Shown: positions 55,272 to 64,000, counted from the stretch's first letter. The stretch: 64,000 bases of DNA from Agromyces sp. Soil535 (GCF_001428255.1 NZ_LMRW01000004.1:1546-65545), one strand, 5' to 3'. A program made the numbers and translations. Notes: generated by a model from the sequence alone, not told the origin.

Positions 55272-56011
55272 ACGAGAACGACATGTCCGCGGTCGAGATC
55301 CGGTCCGGCACGGAACTGCCCGCGGTGCGCGAGCAGATCGAGCTGCGCACGACCGATGGGCTCCGCCTCGTGGGCGAGCTCGCGACTCCGGTCGACCGGC
55401 CCCCGGTCGCCACCCTCGTCACGTTGCATCCGCTGCCGACGGCCGGCGGCTTCATGGACTCGCACATCCTCCGCAAGGCGGCGGCGCGGCTCCCGGCCCT
55501 CGCCGACCTGGCGGTGCTGCGGTTCAACACGCGAGGCACGACCTCCCCACGCGGAACGAGCGAGGGGTCGTTCGGCGAGGGCATCGCGGAACGGGCGGAT
55601 GTCGCGGCGGCGATGGACTTCGTCGCGGAGCGCGGACTGCCGAACCCCTGGCTGGTCGGCTGGTCGTTCGGCACCGAGCTCGCGCTGAAGTACGGGCTGG
55701 AGCATGGCATCGCCGGCGCCATCCTGCTCTCACCGCCGCTTCACCGCACCACCGAGGAGGAGCTGCGTCGCTGGAACGGCTCCTCTGCACCGATCGTGGC
55801 GCTCATCCCCGAGCACGACGACTACCTCAAGCCGGCCCAGGCCGCCGAGCGGTTCGCCGTGCTGCCGAGACTCCGGCGCATCGACGTGGCGGGTGGCAAG
55901 CACCTCTGGGTGGGGGAGTCGCAGACGCGGCGCGTGCTCGAGGAGATCGTCGCGGCCGTGAACCCGTCGGCGTTGCCCCTGCCGACGACGTGGCCGCCCT
56001 CGGTCGGCTGA
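55268..56011 (+). CDS. alpha/beta hydrolase
   Basis: 247-residue alpha/beta-hydrolase. The oxyanion region is TLHPLPTAGGFMDSH, the nucleophile elbow is GWSFGTEL (Ser), and the C-terminal histidine is in GGKHLWVGE. Similar to the YgfX-like peptidase S9/serine hydrolase set. Substrate unknown. An ATG at 55283 is an alternative start. Confidence 0.82.
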   Translation: MNENDMSAVEIRSGTELPAVREQIELRTTDGLRLVGELATPVDRPPVATLVTLHPLPTAGGFMDSHILRKAAARLPALADLAVLRFNTRGTTSPRGTSEGSFGEGIAERADVAAAMDFVAERGLPNPWLVGWSFGTELALKYGLEHGIAGAILLSPPLHRTTEEELRRWNGSSAPIVALIPEHDDYLKPAQAAERFAVLPRLRRIDVAGGKHLWVGESQTRRVLEEIVAAVNPSALPLPTTWPPSVG

Positions 56012-56080
56012 CCGCGGCGTGCGCGCCGCCGGCCGCCCCGACGCGGCATCGGCCCGCCCTTGGTGACCCTGCGTGACGAA

Positions 56081-57145
56081 TCAGAGCTCGTTCTGGCGAG
56101 GGATCACGACCTGCTTGATGATGAGCAGGATCGACGCGGCGACGGGAATCGCGATGAGTGCACCGAGGATGCCGAGCAGGGCGCCTCCCGCGAGGGCGGC
56201 GATCACGACGAGGGCGCCGGGCACCTTCACGGCGCGGTTCATGATGCGCGGGCTGAGCACGTATGCCTCCACCTGCATGTACACGAGGTAGTAGATCGCG
56301 GCCACGAGGGCCGTGAGGGGCGAGCCGAGACCCGGGATGAGGCACACCAGCACGATCACGATCGAACCCGTGAGCGTGCCGACGAGCGGCACCAGCGAGA
56401 ACAGGAACGCGAGGAAGGCGAGCACGGCCGGGAACGGCGCCTGGATGATCGACAGGAAGATGAAGCTCGCCACGCCGTTGCAGGCCGCCAACGAGGCCTG
56501 GCCGAGCACGAACCGGCCCACTGACTGGGTGATCTGCTCGGTGAGGTCGGCGAACCGTTCGCGCTTCGAGGCGGGCACCAGCTGGTAGCTGGCCCGCTTG
56601 ATGCTGTTGAGGGATGCCGCGAAGTAGAGCGTGAGGATGAAGACGATCACCACGGCGAACAGGCCCGCGCCGATCGCGAGCGCCACCTGCAGCACGCCGC
56701 CCGCGAGCTCGCTGAGCTTCTCGGGGTTGGTGACGAACTCCGTGACCGCGGTCGTGACCTGCTGGCTGATCTCGTCCACCGGCACCTGCGGGAACTGCTC
56801 CTGCAGCCCCTCGAGCCAGTCCTGCGAGTTCACCCGAGCGACGATGAGTGGGATCTGCTCGACGAGCTGACTCACCTGGTCGACGACGATGGGCACGACG
56901 GCGAGCACGAGCGCTGCGATGAGCACCCCGACGGCGGTCATCACGATGAGGATCGCGGCCCAACGCGGAAGCCCCCGGCGCTCGAGCCAGCTGATCGCCG
57001 GATCGAGGCCGAGGGCCAGGAAGAGTGCCGCGCCGATGTACGCGATGATCGTCGAGAGGCTCGCGATCGAGAAGAGGATGAGCAGGCCGACGCCGACCCC
57101 GAGCGTCCCGATCAATCCGACGCGGAACGCGTTCTGGATCTTCAT
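56081..57145 (-). CDS. AI-2E family transporter
   Basis: 354-residue membrane protein of the UPF0118/AI-2E exporter family with about eight helices. FSLVPLVGTLTGSIVIVLVC and the C-terminal YVLSPRIMNRAVKVPGALVV are hallmarks. The family includes TqsA, but many members move other compounds, so AI-2 export is not claimed. The gap from the coiled-coil protein gene upstream is 20 nt, in the same direction. Confidence 0.86.
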   Translation of the reverse strand: MKIQNAFRVGLIGTLGVGVGLLILFSIASLSTIIAYIGAALFLALGLDPAISWLERRGLPRWAAILIVMTAVGVLIAALVLAVVPIVVDQVSQLVEQIPLIVARVNSQDWLEGLQEQFPQVPVDEISQQVTTAVTEFVTNPEKLSELAGGVLQVALAIGAGLFAVVIVFILTLYFAASLNSIKRASYQLVPASKRERFADLTEQITQSVGRFVLGQASLAACNGVASFIFLSIIQAPFPAVLAFLAFLFSLVPLVGTLTGSIVIVLVCLIPGLGSPLTALVAAIYYLVYMQVEAYVLSPRIMNRAVKVPGALVVIAALAGGALLGILGALIAIPVAASILLIIKQVVIPRQNEL

Positions 57146-57165
57146 GGGGCCGGCGCGGACCTGCG

Positions 57166-58779
57166 CTACCGGTTGTTCGACGCCACCTGCTCGGCCTGCG
57201 TGAGCACGCCCCGGAGGCTCTCGAAATAGCCCGCGACCGCGTCGCGCTCGATCTTGAGCTGCGAGAGGCGGTCCTCGGCGTCGGCGACGAGCGCACGCGT
57301 GCGCTCCTCGGCGTCGGCGATCAGCTTGCGGGCCTGGTCGTGGGCCGCGGCGATGCGGTCGCGCGCCTCGTCGTCGGCCTTGTCACGGACCTTGGCGATC
57401 TCGCTGCGCACCTTCATCTCGAGCCGGTCGGCCTCGACGCGGCTCTCGGCCGTGCGGGCGACGGACTCGGCGAGCTCGGCGTTGGCGTCGTCGAGGAGCT
57501 TCTGGGTCTGCGCCACCGCCTCCTGGTGCGCGGCGAGCAGCTCCTGCTCCGCCTCGTCGCGCTTGGACGTGAGCTCGGCCTCGATATCGAGGTGGGCCTT
57601 CTCGATCTCACGACGCATGCGGTTCACCTCGTGCGTCGTCTTCTTGCGCATGGAGGTGAGCTGGTTGTCGAGGTCGATGCGCGCCTGCTCCGACTCGGCG
57701 TCGAAGTCGGCGCGGGCCTGCTCCTGCTCGAGCGCGAGGTCGGCACGCATCTGGTCGAGGTCGGCGGCGTGCTTGGCGCGGATGCGGTCGAGCTCGTGCT
57801 GCAGCTTCAGGCGTGCGGCCTCGCCCTCGCGCACGAGGTCGACCTTCGCCTGCTTCTTCTGCTCGACGAGCTCGGCGCGGCTGCCCTCGAGCTCGCGGCC
57901 GAGGTCGCTGCGCGCCTGCTCGAGCTCGTGCACGAGCGCCGCGCGGCGCTCCTCGATCTCGGCGTCGATGGCTGCGCGCGCCTCGGCGGACTCGCGCTCG
58001 AGGTCGAGGCGCGACTGCTCGGTCTCGCGGGCGAGGTCGATGCGCGCCTGCTCGGTCTCCTTGGCGAGGTCGGCGCGCGCGCGGTCGAGCTCGATGGCGA
58101 CCTCTGCGCGGGTCTGCTCGGTCTCCTGGGCGAGGCCTGCTGCCGTGGCTCGCGCCTCGTTCGCCTCGGTGTTGGCGGCGACGAGGATCTCGGCCGCCTT
58201 CTTCTCGGCGCCCGAGACCGCGGCGGCGGACTCGCGCTTCGCGCTGGAGCGAAGCTCGGCGGCCTCGGTGGCCACCGCGCCGCGGATCGCGGCGGCGTCG
58301 CGGGCGGCCTCCTGGCGGAGCTGCTCGCTCGCCTCGTGCGCGCGGGAGACCATGTCGTCGGCCTCGGCACGGGCGTTCTCGAGCACGCGGTTCGCCTGGG
58401 CGCGCGCCTCGGTGAGGGAGCGCTCGGCCAACTCATGCGCGTCCGAGCGCAAGAGGTGCGCCTCGTCTTCGGCGGCCCGACGCAGCTTCTCGGCGTCGAT
58501 GTCGGCCTGCGCGATGAGGCGGGTGGACTGCTCCTCTGCGACGCGCAGCGTGTTCTCGAGTTTGGTGCCGAGGCCCGAGAACGTTGGGCTGCCGACCTCC
58601 TCGAGCTCAGCGGTCAGCTCCTCGATGCGGGCATGGAGACGCTTGGTCTCCTTCGAATGCTCGGCGAGCTGGTTGTTCGCGTTAATGATGTCGCGTCGGA
58701 GCCCATTGATGCTCTTGTCGACCTCGTCCTTGTCGTATCCGCGGAACACCTGCGTGAACTCGGTCTCTTCGACGGCCAT
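57166..58779 (-). CDS. DivIVA-headed hendecad coiled-coil protein
   Basis: 537-residue protein. The first 40 residues are a DivIVA-like head (FTQVFRGYDKDEVDKSINGL). A second short coil and an Ala/Arg/Glu-rich region follow. Residues 216-380 are fifteen uninterrupted 11-residue repeats with the consensus L-x-x-E-x-E-Q-A-R-x-D (for example LAKETEQARID, LARETEQSRLD, LALEQEQARAD). An 11-residue period means a near-straight or slightly right-handed coiled coil, as in Scy and FilP of Streptomyces. ATG has GGAGGAAG 4 nt upstream; TACAAT at 58832-58837 on the minus strand is the likely -10. Role in polar or cytoskeletal organisation is inferred. Confidence 0.87.
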   Translation of the reverse strand: MAVEETEFTQVFRGYDKDEVDKSINGLRRDIINANNQLAEHSKETKRLHARIEELTAELEEVGSPTFSGLGTKLENTLRVAEEQSTRLIAQADIDAEKLRRAAEDEAHLLRSDAHELAERSLTEARAQANRVLENARAEADDMVSRAHEASEQLRQEAARDAAAIRGAVATEAAELRSSAKRESAAAVSGAEKKAAEILVAANTEANEARATAAGLAQETEQTRAEVAIELDRARADLAKETEQARIDLARETEQSRLDLERESAEARAAIDAEIEERRAALVHELEQARSDLGRELEGSRAELVEQKKQAKVDLVREGEAARLKLQHELDRIRAKHAADLDQMRADLALEQEQARADFDAESEQARIDLDNQLTSMRKKTTHEVNRMRREIEKAHLDIEAELTSKRDEAEQELLAAHQEAVAQTQKLLDDANAELAESVARTAESRVEADRLEMKVRSEIAKVRDKADDEARDRIAAAHDQARKLIADAEERTRALVADAEDRLSQLKIERDAVAGYFESLRGVLTQAEQVASNNR

Positions 58780-58905
58780 TCTTCCTCCGGGCTCAGTCCC
58801 GCGTTCGTGGGGGCGCGTGCGGGATGTGTCGATTGTACGGGCATGCGGCATCCGCTGCGCACGTTCCCCACAGGGGCTGGTTAGGAGACTCCCAGACAGC
58901 GCCGG

Positions 58906-58911
58906 TAGTGT
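58906..58911 (+). promoter_or_regulatory. -10 hexamer for membrane-fusion gene
   Basis: TAGTGT, with TTAGGA 19 nt upstream as a weak -35. Gives a leader of about 45 nt. Confidence 0.4.
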
Positions 58912-58960
58912 GGACTGTCTTTGTTCGAAGCCGCATTCCCGCGGCACCGGAGGTATGTTC

Positions 58961-60853
58961 GTGCGCTTCGCCCTCGCAATCGTGGCATTCGTCGCCGCGG
59001 CCGTGATGATCGGGTTCGGCATCGCTCAGCGCACCGTCTACCTCGAGCCCGACCGGGTCTCACTGTCAGCCGAGATCGAGGGCGCGGCGGCGTACGTCGT
59101 CATCGAACCCGAGGCCCTAGGCGCGCATCCCGGCAAGCAGACGATCACGGTCTCGGGCTCCGACACCGTGTTCGTCTCGTACGGCCGCAGCTCCGATGTC
59201 GCCGCATGGCTCGGCGACTCGCCGTACGTCGTGGTGGGCTACGACGCCGAGGCCGAGGCGTTCACGAGCGAGGTGGTGACCCCCTCCGTCGAGGGCGACG
59301 CATCATCGGCCGACGCCGCAGTGCCCGAGGCGCCCGCCACCGGCACCGACGACGCTGCCGCCGCCGCGACGCCCGACCCCGCCGCGTCTCCCGTCGGATC
59401 CGACCTGTGGCTCGACGAGTTCACCGACGAGCGCAGCGTCACGACCACCGTCGACGTGCCCGAGGACATCTCGGTACTGCTCGCGAGCGACGGCACCGCG
59501 CCCGCGCCGAGCGACCTCGAGATCGCGTGGCCGCTCGACAATTCGACCCCATTGGCAGGTCCGCTGATCGTCGGCGGCGCGCTCGTCTTCCTGGGCGGCA
59601 TCGTCCTGCTCGTGTCGGGCTTCAGGCATCACCGGCGTTCCCGCGGCCCGCGCCGCAACCTCGGGAAGGGCCCTCGCGGCAGGCTCCCGAGCGCACCGAA
59701 GCCGCCGTCGCTGCGTCGCAGCCAGGTCACGGGCGGCGGTCGTCGCGCCGTCGGCCGCGCGAAGCGCATCGCCCTCGTCCCGTTGCTGGTCGTGCCGGCG
59801 CTCGCGCTCAGCGCCTGCTCGGCCGACTACTGGCCCCGGTTCGACCTGGCGCCGCCGTCGACCGCGCCGGCGACCGAGATGCCCGAGCCGACCGACGGCA
59901 CCGCCACCGAGGAGCCCGTGCCCGAGGAGGAGGCGATGGAGTCCGCGGTCACCGTGCCGCAGATGGAGCGCATCATGCGCCGCGTCGCCGTGTTCACGAA
60001 CGAGGCGGATGCCGCACGCGACTCGGCCGCGATCGCCCAGCGCTTCGCCGGCCCCGCACTCGACGCCCGCCAGGCGAACTACACGATCCGCGGCGCCCTG
60101 CCCGACCAGCCGGCGCCCACCGCGATCCCGGCGTCGCCGCTCACGCTCACGCTGCCGCAGCAGGTCGCCGGATGGCCCGGCTCGGGCCGCACGGTCCTCA
60201 CGATCGCGAAGAACAGCGAGGACGAGACGGTGGCGCCGACGGCGCTCGTGCTCCAGCAGGCGTCGCCGCGCGAGAACTACAAGATCGTCTACGCGATGTC
60301 GCTCGCACCCGACGCCGACGTGCCCGAGGTGGCGCCCGCGTCGATCGGCGCCCCGCTCATCTCTCCCGAGTTCAAGGGCCTCGTCATGCCTCCCGGGCAG
60401 GTGGCGGCGGCCTACGCCGACGTGCTCCTGAAGGGCGATGCCTCCGAGTTCGCCGCCCTCTTCGACCCCGAGGGCGACGTGCTGCGCGAGCAGCTCGGCG
60501 TGACGGGCCAGCAGGCCATCAACGACAGCCTCCCGCCGACCGCCGACATCACGTTCTCGAACGTCGTCGGCACCAGCCCCACGGTGGCGCTCGCCACCAA
60601 CGACTCCGGCGCGCTCGTGACGGCATCGATCGAGCAGACCGAGAAGGTGACCCCGAATGACGGCGGCACCATCGGATTCGAGGCCGGGGCGCCTGGTGCG
60701 GCACTGTCGGGGTTCACCGGCAAGAGTGCGAAGGGCGTGCAGCGCGTCATCGGCGTGCAGCTGCTGTTCTACGTGCCGAGCGTCGGCTCGGACGAGCAGA
60801 TCCGTCTCCTCGGCTGGTCCGAGAGTCTGATCGGAGCATCGGAGGTACCGTGA
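58961..60853 (+). CDS. membrane protein fused to a lipoprotein-like domain
   Basis: 630-residue protein. Helix 1 (residues 3-22), then an outer region to about residue 199, helix 2 (200-219), a basic cytoplasmic linker (220-268, Arg/Lys-rich) and helix 3 (269-285) that ends in LSAC with Cys286. A 345-residue outer domain follows, the start of which looks like a mature lipoprotein (SADYW then Pro/Thr/Glu-rich). No start codon exists just before helix 3, so this is one continuous reading frame, not two genes. GTG (58961) is preferred over the ATG at 58955 because GGAGG is 7 nt from the GTG but only one or two from the ATG. Function unknown. Confidence 0.78.
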   Translation: MRFALAIVAFVAAAVMIGFGIAQRTVYLEPDRVSLSAEIEGAAAYVVIEPEALGAHPGKQTITVSGSDTVFVSYGRSSDVAAWLGDSPYVVVGYDAEAEAFTSEVVTPSVEGDASSADAAVPEAPATGTDDAAAAATPDPAASPVGSDLWLDEFTDERSVTTTVDVPEDISVLLASDGTAPAPSDLEIAWPLDNSTPLAGPLIVGGALVFLGGIVLLVSGFRHHRRSRGPRRNLGKGPRGRLPSAPKPPSLRRSQVTGGGRRAVGRAKRIALVPLLVVPALALSACSADYWPRFDLAPPSTAPATEMPEPTDGTATEEPVPEEEAMESAVTVPQMERIMRRVAVFTNEADAARDSAAIAQRFAGPALDARQANYTIRGALPDQPAPTAIPASPLTLTLPQQVAGWPGSGRTVLTIAKNSEDETVAPTALVLQQASPRENYKIVYAMSLAPDADVPEVAPASIGAPLISPEFKGLVMPPGQVAAAYADVLLKGDASEFAALFDPEGDVLREQLGVTGQQAINDSLPPTADITFSNVVGTSPTVALATNDSGALVTASIEQTEKVTPNDGGTIGFEAGAPGAALSGFTGKSAKGVQRVIGVQLLFYVPSVGSDEQIRLLGWSESLIGASEVP

Positions 60854-61779
60854 CCGACCCCACTCCGCCGAACGGCCTCCGGGGGGCCGTCGACCTGTCC
60901 GCGCTGGTGCAGCGCGCGCAGCCGTCGCAACCGCAGGCGGGCACCGCCGCCGGCGATCGGCTCGTCTTCGAGACGGATGACGCGGCCTTCGGCTCGACGC
61001 TCGAGCTCTCGCGCACCGTGCCGGTCGTGGTCGTGCTGTGGGCGTCATGGAGCGAGCAGTCCACCGCCCTCGTCGCAACCCTCGAGCAGTTGGTGCGCGC
61101 CCGCGACGGGCGGCTCGTGCTCGCCGCCGCCGACGCCGACCGCAGCCCGCAGCTCATGCAGGCATTCCAGGTGCAGGCCGTTCCCACCGTCGTCGCGGTC
61201 GTCGCCGGACAACCGGTGCCCCTCTTCGCGGGTGTGCAGCCCGATGACGTCATCGAGCAGGTCTTCGACCAGCTGCTCGAGCTCGCCGCCCAGCACGGCG
61301 TCTCCGGACGCGTCGAGGCCGGCGGCGAATCGGGCGACGGCCAGGCCGAGCCGGTCGAGGAGCCCCTGCCGCCGCTGCACCAGGAGGCGTACGACGCCAT
61401 CGAGCGAGGCGACTACGAGGTTGCGGCATCCGCGTACAGGACCGCCATCGCCCAGGACCCGCGCGACACGCTGGCCGTGGCAGGCCTCGCCCAGGCGAAC
61501 CTGCTGTGGCGCCTGCATGGCAAGTCGCTCGACGGGATCCGCAACACCGCGGCATCCGCTTCCGACGATCTCGCCGCGCAGCTCGACGTCGCCGACCTCG
61601 ACCTGTCGGGCGGGCACGTGGAGGACGCGTTCGATCGCCTGCTGACGCTCTTCCCGAAGCTCGACGCCGATGGCAAGCGCGCCGTGCGCGAGCGCCTCGT
61701 CGAGCTGTTCGAGGTCGTCGGCTCCGACGACCCGCGGGTCGTCGCGGCCCGCCGTCGCCTCACCAACCTGCTGTTCTGA
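60850..61779 (+). CDS. CnoX/YbbN-type thioredoxin-fold TPR protein
   Basis: 309-residue protein. A thioredoxin fold lies at about residues 30-145 (VVVVLWASWSEQSTALVATL and VQAVPTVVAVVAGQPV), with the active site WSEQS where both cysteines are missing. The C-terminal half has TPR-like helices (EAYDAIERGDYEVAASAYRT). This is the E. coli CnoX (YbbN) architecture, a redox-linked or Cys-less co-chaperone. Disulfide reductase activity is therefore excluded. GTG overlaps the stop of the previous gene (GTGA). Converges with glgB. Confidence 0.87.
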   Translation: MTDPTPPNGLRGAVDLSALVQRAQPSQPQAGTAAGDRLVFETDDAAFGSTLELSRTVPVVVVLWASWSEQSTALVATLEQLVRARDGRLVLAAADADRSPQLMQAFQVQAVPTVVAVVAGQPVPLFAGVQPDDVIEQVFDQLLELAAQHGVSGRVEAGGESGDGQAEPVEEPLPPLHQEAYDAIERGDYEVAASAYRTAIAQDPRDTLAVAGLAQANLLWRLHGKSLDGIRNTAASASDDLAAQLDVADLDLSGGHVEDAFDRLLTLFPKLDADGKRAVRERLVELFEVVGSDDPRVVAARRRLTNLLF

Positions 61780-61782
61780 TCC

Positions 61783-63984
61783 CTACTCGAGCGTGAACCA
61801 CACCGCCGCGAGCGGCGGCAGGGTGAACACCGCGGACGCGGGGCGTCCTGACCACGGGTCCTCGGTCGCGTCGACCCCGCCGAGGTTGCCGACGCCCGAG
61901 CCGCCGAACTCCGCGGCATCCGAGTTCAGCACCTCACGCCATCGGCCCGCGTTCGGCAGGCCGAGCCGGAAGCCCTCGTGCGGGTGTCCCGCGAAGTTGA
62001 CCACGCAGAGCAGTGGGCGCCGCTCGCGGTCGTAGCGCAGGAACGCGATGACGTTCTCGGACGCAGCCCCGCCCTCGACCCACTCGAAGCCCGACGCGTC
62101 GTCGTCGAGCTGCCAGAGCGACGGCGTGCCGCGGTAGGCGCGGTTCAGCGCGCCCACGAACTCCGCGAGCTGCTTGTGCGACGGCTGGTCGAGGATCCAC
62201 CAGTCGAGGCCGCGCTCCTCGCTCCATTCCGAGAGCTGCCCGAACTCCTGGCCCATGAACAGCAGCTGTTTGCCGGGGTGCGCCCACATGTACGAGAGGT
62301 AGGCGCGAACGTTCGCCAACTGCTGCCAGTGGTCGCCGGGCATCTTGCGGATGAGCGACCCCTTGCCGTGCACGACCTCGTCGTGGCTGATCGGCAGCAC
62401 GAAGTGCTCGCTGAACGCGTACAGGAACGAGAACGTGAGGTCGTGGTGGTGGTACGAACGGTACATCGGGTCCTTCTGGACGTACTGCAGCGTGTCGTGC
62501 ATCCAGCCCATGTTCCACTTGAACCCGAAGCCGAGCCCGCCGGAGCTCGTGGGGGCGGTGACGCCCGGCCAGCTCGTCGACTCCTCGGCGATCATGACGA
62601 TCCCGGGGTTGCGCTTGTACGCGGTGGCGGTGGCCTCCTGGAGGAACCCGATCGCCTCGAGGTGCTCGCGTCCGCCGTGCACGTTGGGCAGCCACTCGCC
62701 GTTCTCGCGCGAGTAGTCGAGGTAGAGCATCGAGGCCACGGCGTCGACCCGGAGTCCGTCGACGTGCATCTCCTCGAGCCAGAACAGCGCGTTGGCCACG
62801 AGGAAGTTGCGCACGCGCGGGTTGCCGTAGTCGAAGACGTAGGTGCCCCATTCCTTCTGCTCGCCGCGGCGCGGGTCGGGGTGCTCGTAGAGCGGTTCGC
62901 CGTCGAACTTCGCCAGCGCCCAGTCGTCCTTCGGGAAGTGCCCGGGGACCCAGTCCATGATCACGCCGAAGCCGGCCCGATGCAGCCGGTCGATGAGGTA
63001 CTTGAGGTCGTCGGGGCTGCCGAAGCGCGACGTGATCGCGTAGTAGCCGGTGACCTGGTAGCCCCATGAGCCGCCGAACGGATGCTCCGCGAGGGGCATG
63101 AACTCCACATGCGTGTAGCCCAGCCAGCCCAGGTACTCGATGAGCTCGTCGGCGACGTCGCGGTAGCCGCGTCCTGGCCGCCACGAGCCGAGGTGGAGCT
63201 CGTAGATGCTCATCGGCTCTTCGTGCGCGTTGACGGATGCGCGCCGCGACATCCAGTCGCCGTCGCCCCACTCGTGGGAGCTCACGCTCACGACCGACGC
63301 GGTGGCGGGCGCCACCTCTGCCTGTCGCGCCATCGGGTCGGCCTTCATGATCCACGCGCCCGAGCCGGTGAGGAGCTCGAACTTGTAGATCGTGCCTGGG
63401 TCGAGGTCGGGCACGAAGAGCTCCCAGATGCCGGCGGCGCCCATGCTGCGCATCGCGTGCCCCGCGCCGTCCCAGCGGTTGAACTCGCCGACCACGCGCA
63501 CGGCCCGCGCGCGCGGCGCCCACACCGTGAACGCGGTGCCGCGCACGCCGCCGCCTGCGCCCCAGTGCTCGCGGTGGTGGGCGCCGATCACCTGCCAGAG
63601 CTGCTCGTGCCGTCCCTCGCCGATGAGGTGCAGGTCGAGCTCGCCGATCGTCGGCGCGAAGCGGTAGGGGTCGTCGCTCGTCCACTCCTGGTCGCCGTAC
63701 CGTGCGCGGATGCGGTAGCCGACGGGGCCGAAATCGCCGGCACCCGCCCAGATGCCGTGGCCGACGTGCTCCAGCGGGAGCGGGTCGCCGTCGTCGAGGA
63801 GCGCGTCGACGCGGTCGGCGAGCGGGCGCCTCGTGCGGATGACGGTGTGCGGCCCCGCGGTCCCCGGCAGGTCGAAGCCGTGCTGGCCGAGCACCGAATG
63901 CGGATCGGAGTGACGGCCCTCGGCGATGGCGGCGAGCTCGGCGTCGCCGACGGCGGGGCCGATGTGCGGCATCAGCTCAGGCAT
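61783..63984 (-). CDS. glgB: 1,4-alpha-glucan branching enzyme
   Basis: 733-residue GH13 branching enzyme. The N-terminal CBM48 (FTVWAPRARAVRVVGEFNRW) is followed by the barrel. Catalytic Asp is in GLRVDAVASMLY, the acid/base Glu in MIAEEST, and the transition-state Asp in ISHDEVVHG. GEPLYEHPDPRRGEQKEWGT is family-specific. The stop is 3 nt from the end of the CnoX-like gene. The start has GAGG upstream, but the frame is open to the window edge, so a longer N-terminus cannot be excluded. Confidence 0.93.
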   Translation of the reverse strand: MPELMPHIGPAVGDAELAAIAEGRHSDPHSVLGQHGFDLPGTAGPHTVIRTRRPLADRVDALLDDGDPLPLEHVGHGIWAGAGDFGPVGYRIRARYGDQEWTSDDPYRFAPTIGELDLHLIGEGRHEQLWQVIGAHHREHWGAGGGVRGTAFTVWAPRARAVRVVGEFNRWDGAGHAMRSMGAAGIWELFVPDLDPGTIYKFELLTGSGAWIMKADPMARQAEVAPATASVVSVSSHEWGDGDWMSRRASVNAHEEPMSIYELHLGSWRPGRGYRDVADELIEYLGWLGYTHVEFMPLAEHPFGGSWGYQVTGYYAITSRFGSPDDLKYLIDRLHRAGFGVIMDWVPGHFPKDDWALAKFDGEPLYEHPDPRRGEQKEWGTYVFDYGNPRVRNFLVANALFWLEEMHVDGLRVDAVASMLYLDYSRENGEWLPNVHGGREHLEAIGFLQEATATAYKRNPGIVMIAEESTSWPGVTAPTSSGGLGFGFKWNMGWMHDTLQYVQKDPMYRSYHHHDLTFSFLYAFSEHFVLPISHDEVVHGKGSLIRKMPGDHWQQLANVRAYLSYMWAHPGKQLLFMGQEFGQLSEWSEERGLDWWILDQPSHKQLAEFVGALNRAYRGTPSLWQLDDDASGFEWVEGGAASENVIAFLRYDRERRPLLCVVNFAGHPHEGFRLGLPNAGRWREVLNSDAAEFGGSGVGNLGGVDATEDPWSGRPASAVFTLPPLAAVWFTLE

Positions 63985-64000
63985 TGCGGCCTCGCACGAC

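Noticed and set aside
57640-58134. 33-bp repeats that might be a CRISPR or satellite array
   Set aside because: They are the codons of 11-residue coiled-coil repeats, vary in sequence and have no unique spacers.
57254-60853. 1199-residue plus-strand frame running into the membrane-fusion gene
   Set aside because: The first half is the complement of the coiled-coil gene; the start at 58961 is fixed by its ribosome site.

Overview
The window is high-GC, gene-dense chromosomal DNA from an actinobacterium. Gene content and order fit the family Microbacteriaceae (an Agromyces- or Leifsonia-like organism). The evidence is the rnc-mutM-smc-ftsY-ffh run, the rplS-lepB-rnhB-DUF2469-yraN-yifB-dprA run, the rpsB-tsf-pyrH-frr-cdsA run, GTG/TTG starts, and many genes whose start codon lies only 6-9 nt after a TAnnnT hexamer (leaderless transcripts). 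No phage, transposase, CRISPR array or rRNA operon was seen. No intergenic stretch exceeds about 280 nt.

Layout. 0.1-4.8 kb: a MoxR ATPase / DUF58 / transglutaminase operon. 4.8-15.1 kb: ribosome, RNA-processing, DNA-repair, chromosome and SRP genes (yceD, rpmF, rnc, mutM, smc, ftsY, ffh), with a GNAT enzyme on the opposite strand. 15.1-22.4 kb: an accessory block with a DUF305 lipoprotein, a secreted LVIVD-repeat protein, a spermidine-synthase-like protein, a FemABX enzyme, a GH1 beta-glucosidase and a YbdK-type ligase. 22.6-24.6 kb: rpsP-khpA-rimM-trmD. 24.6-36.6 kb: a complete assimilatory nitrate/nitrite locus. 36.6-40.4 kb: map, a small membrane protein, rplS, lepB, rnhB and DUF2469. 40.4-43.1 kb: a carboxylesterase and a lipoyl-less E2-type acyltransferase that interrupt an otherwise conserved run. 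43.2-49 kb: yraN, yifB, dprA, a phosphodiesterase, xerC and an M23-like protein. 49-54.1 kb: rpsB-tsf, a strong terminator, then pyrH-frr-cdsA and a DivIVA-like protein. 54.2-64 kb: cell-envelope proteins, an AI-2E family permease, a DivIVA-headed hendecad-repeat coiled-coil protein, a membrane/lipoprotein fusion, a thioredoxin-fold protein and glgB.

How the genes work together. In the nitrate locus, NarK imports nitrate, NarB reduces it to nitrite with a flavoprotein partner, and NirB/NirD reduce nitrite to ammonium. CobA-type SUMT and two CbiX/SirB chelatase paralogues supply siroheme. An NnaR-type protein (HemD domain plus winged helix) is the likely local regulator. Arrays spaced like GlnR boxes (GAAAC every 22 bp) lie before the left chelatase gene and in the nirB/nirD divergent region, so one nitrogen regulon is inferred. 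nirB and nirD are divergently transcribed instead of forming the usual nirBD operon.

The most unusual signals are: a 10-bp motif (GCGGCATCCG or its complement) found about 30 times by eye in both orientations; the 15 uninterrupted 11-residue repeats in the DivIVA-headed protein; a tRNA-like sequence at the edge of the esterase/E2 insertion; an in-frame REP-like insertion in tsf; and a lepB promoter hexamer inside the loop of a perfect 13-bp hairpin. I did not find a convincing wholly new multi-gene system.
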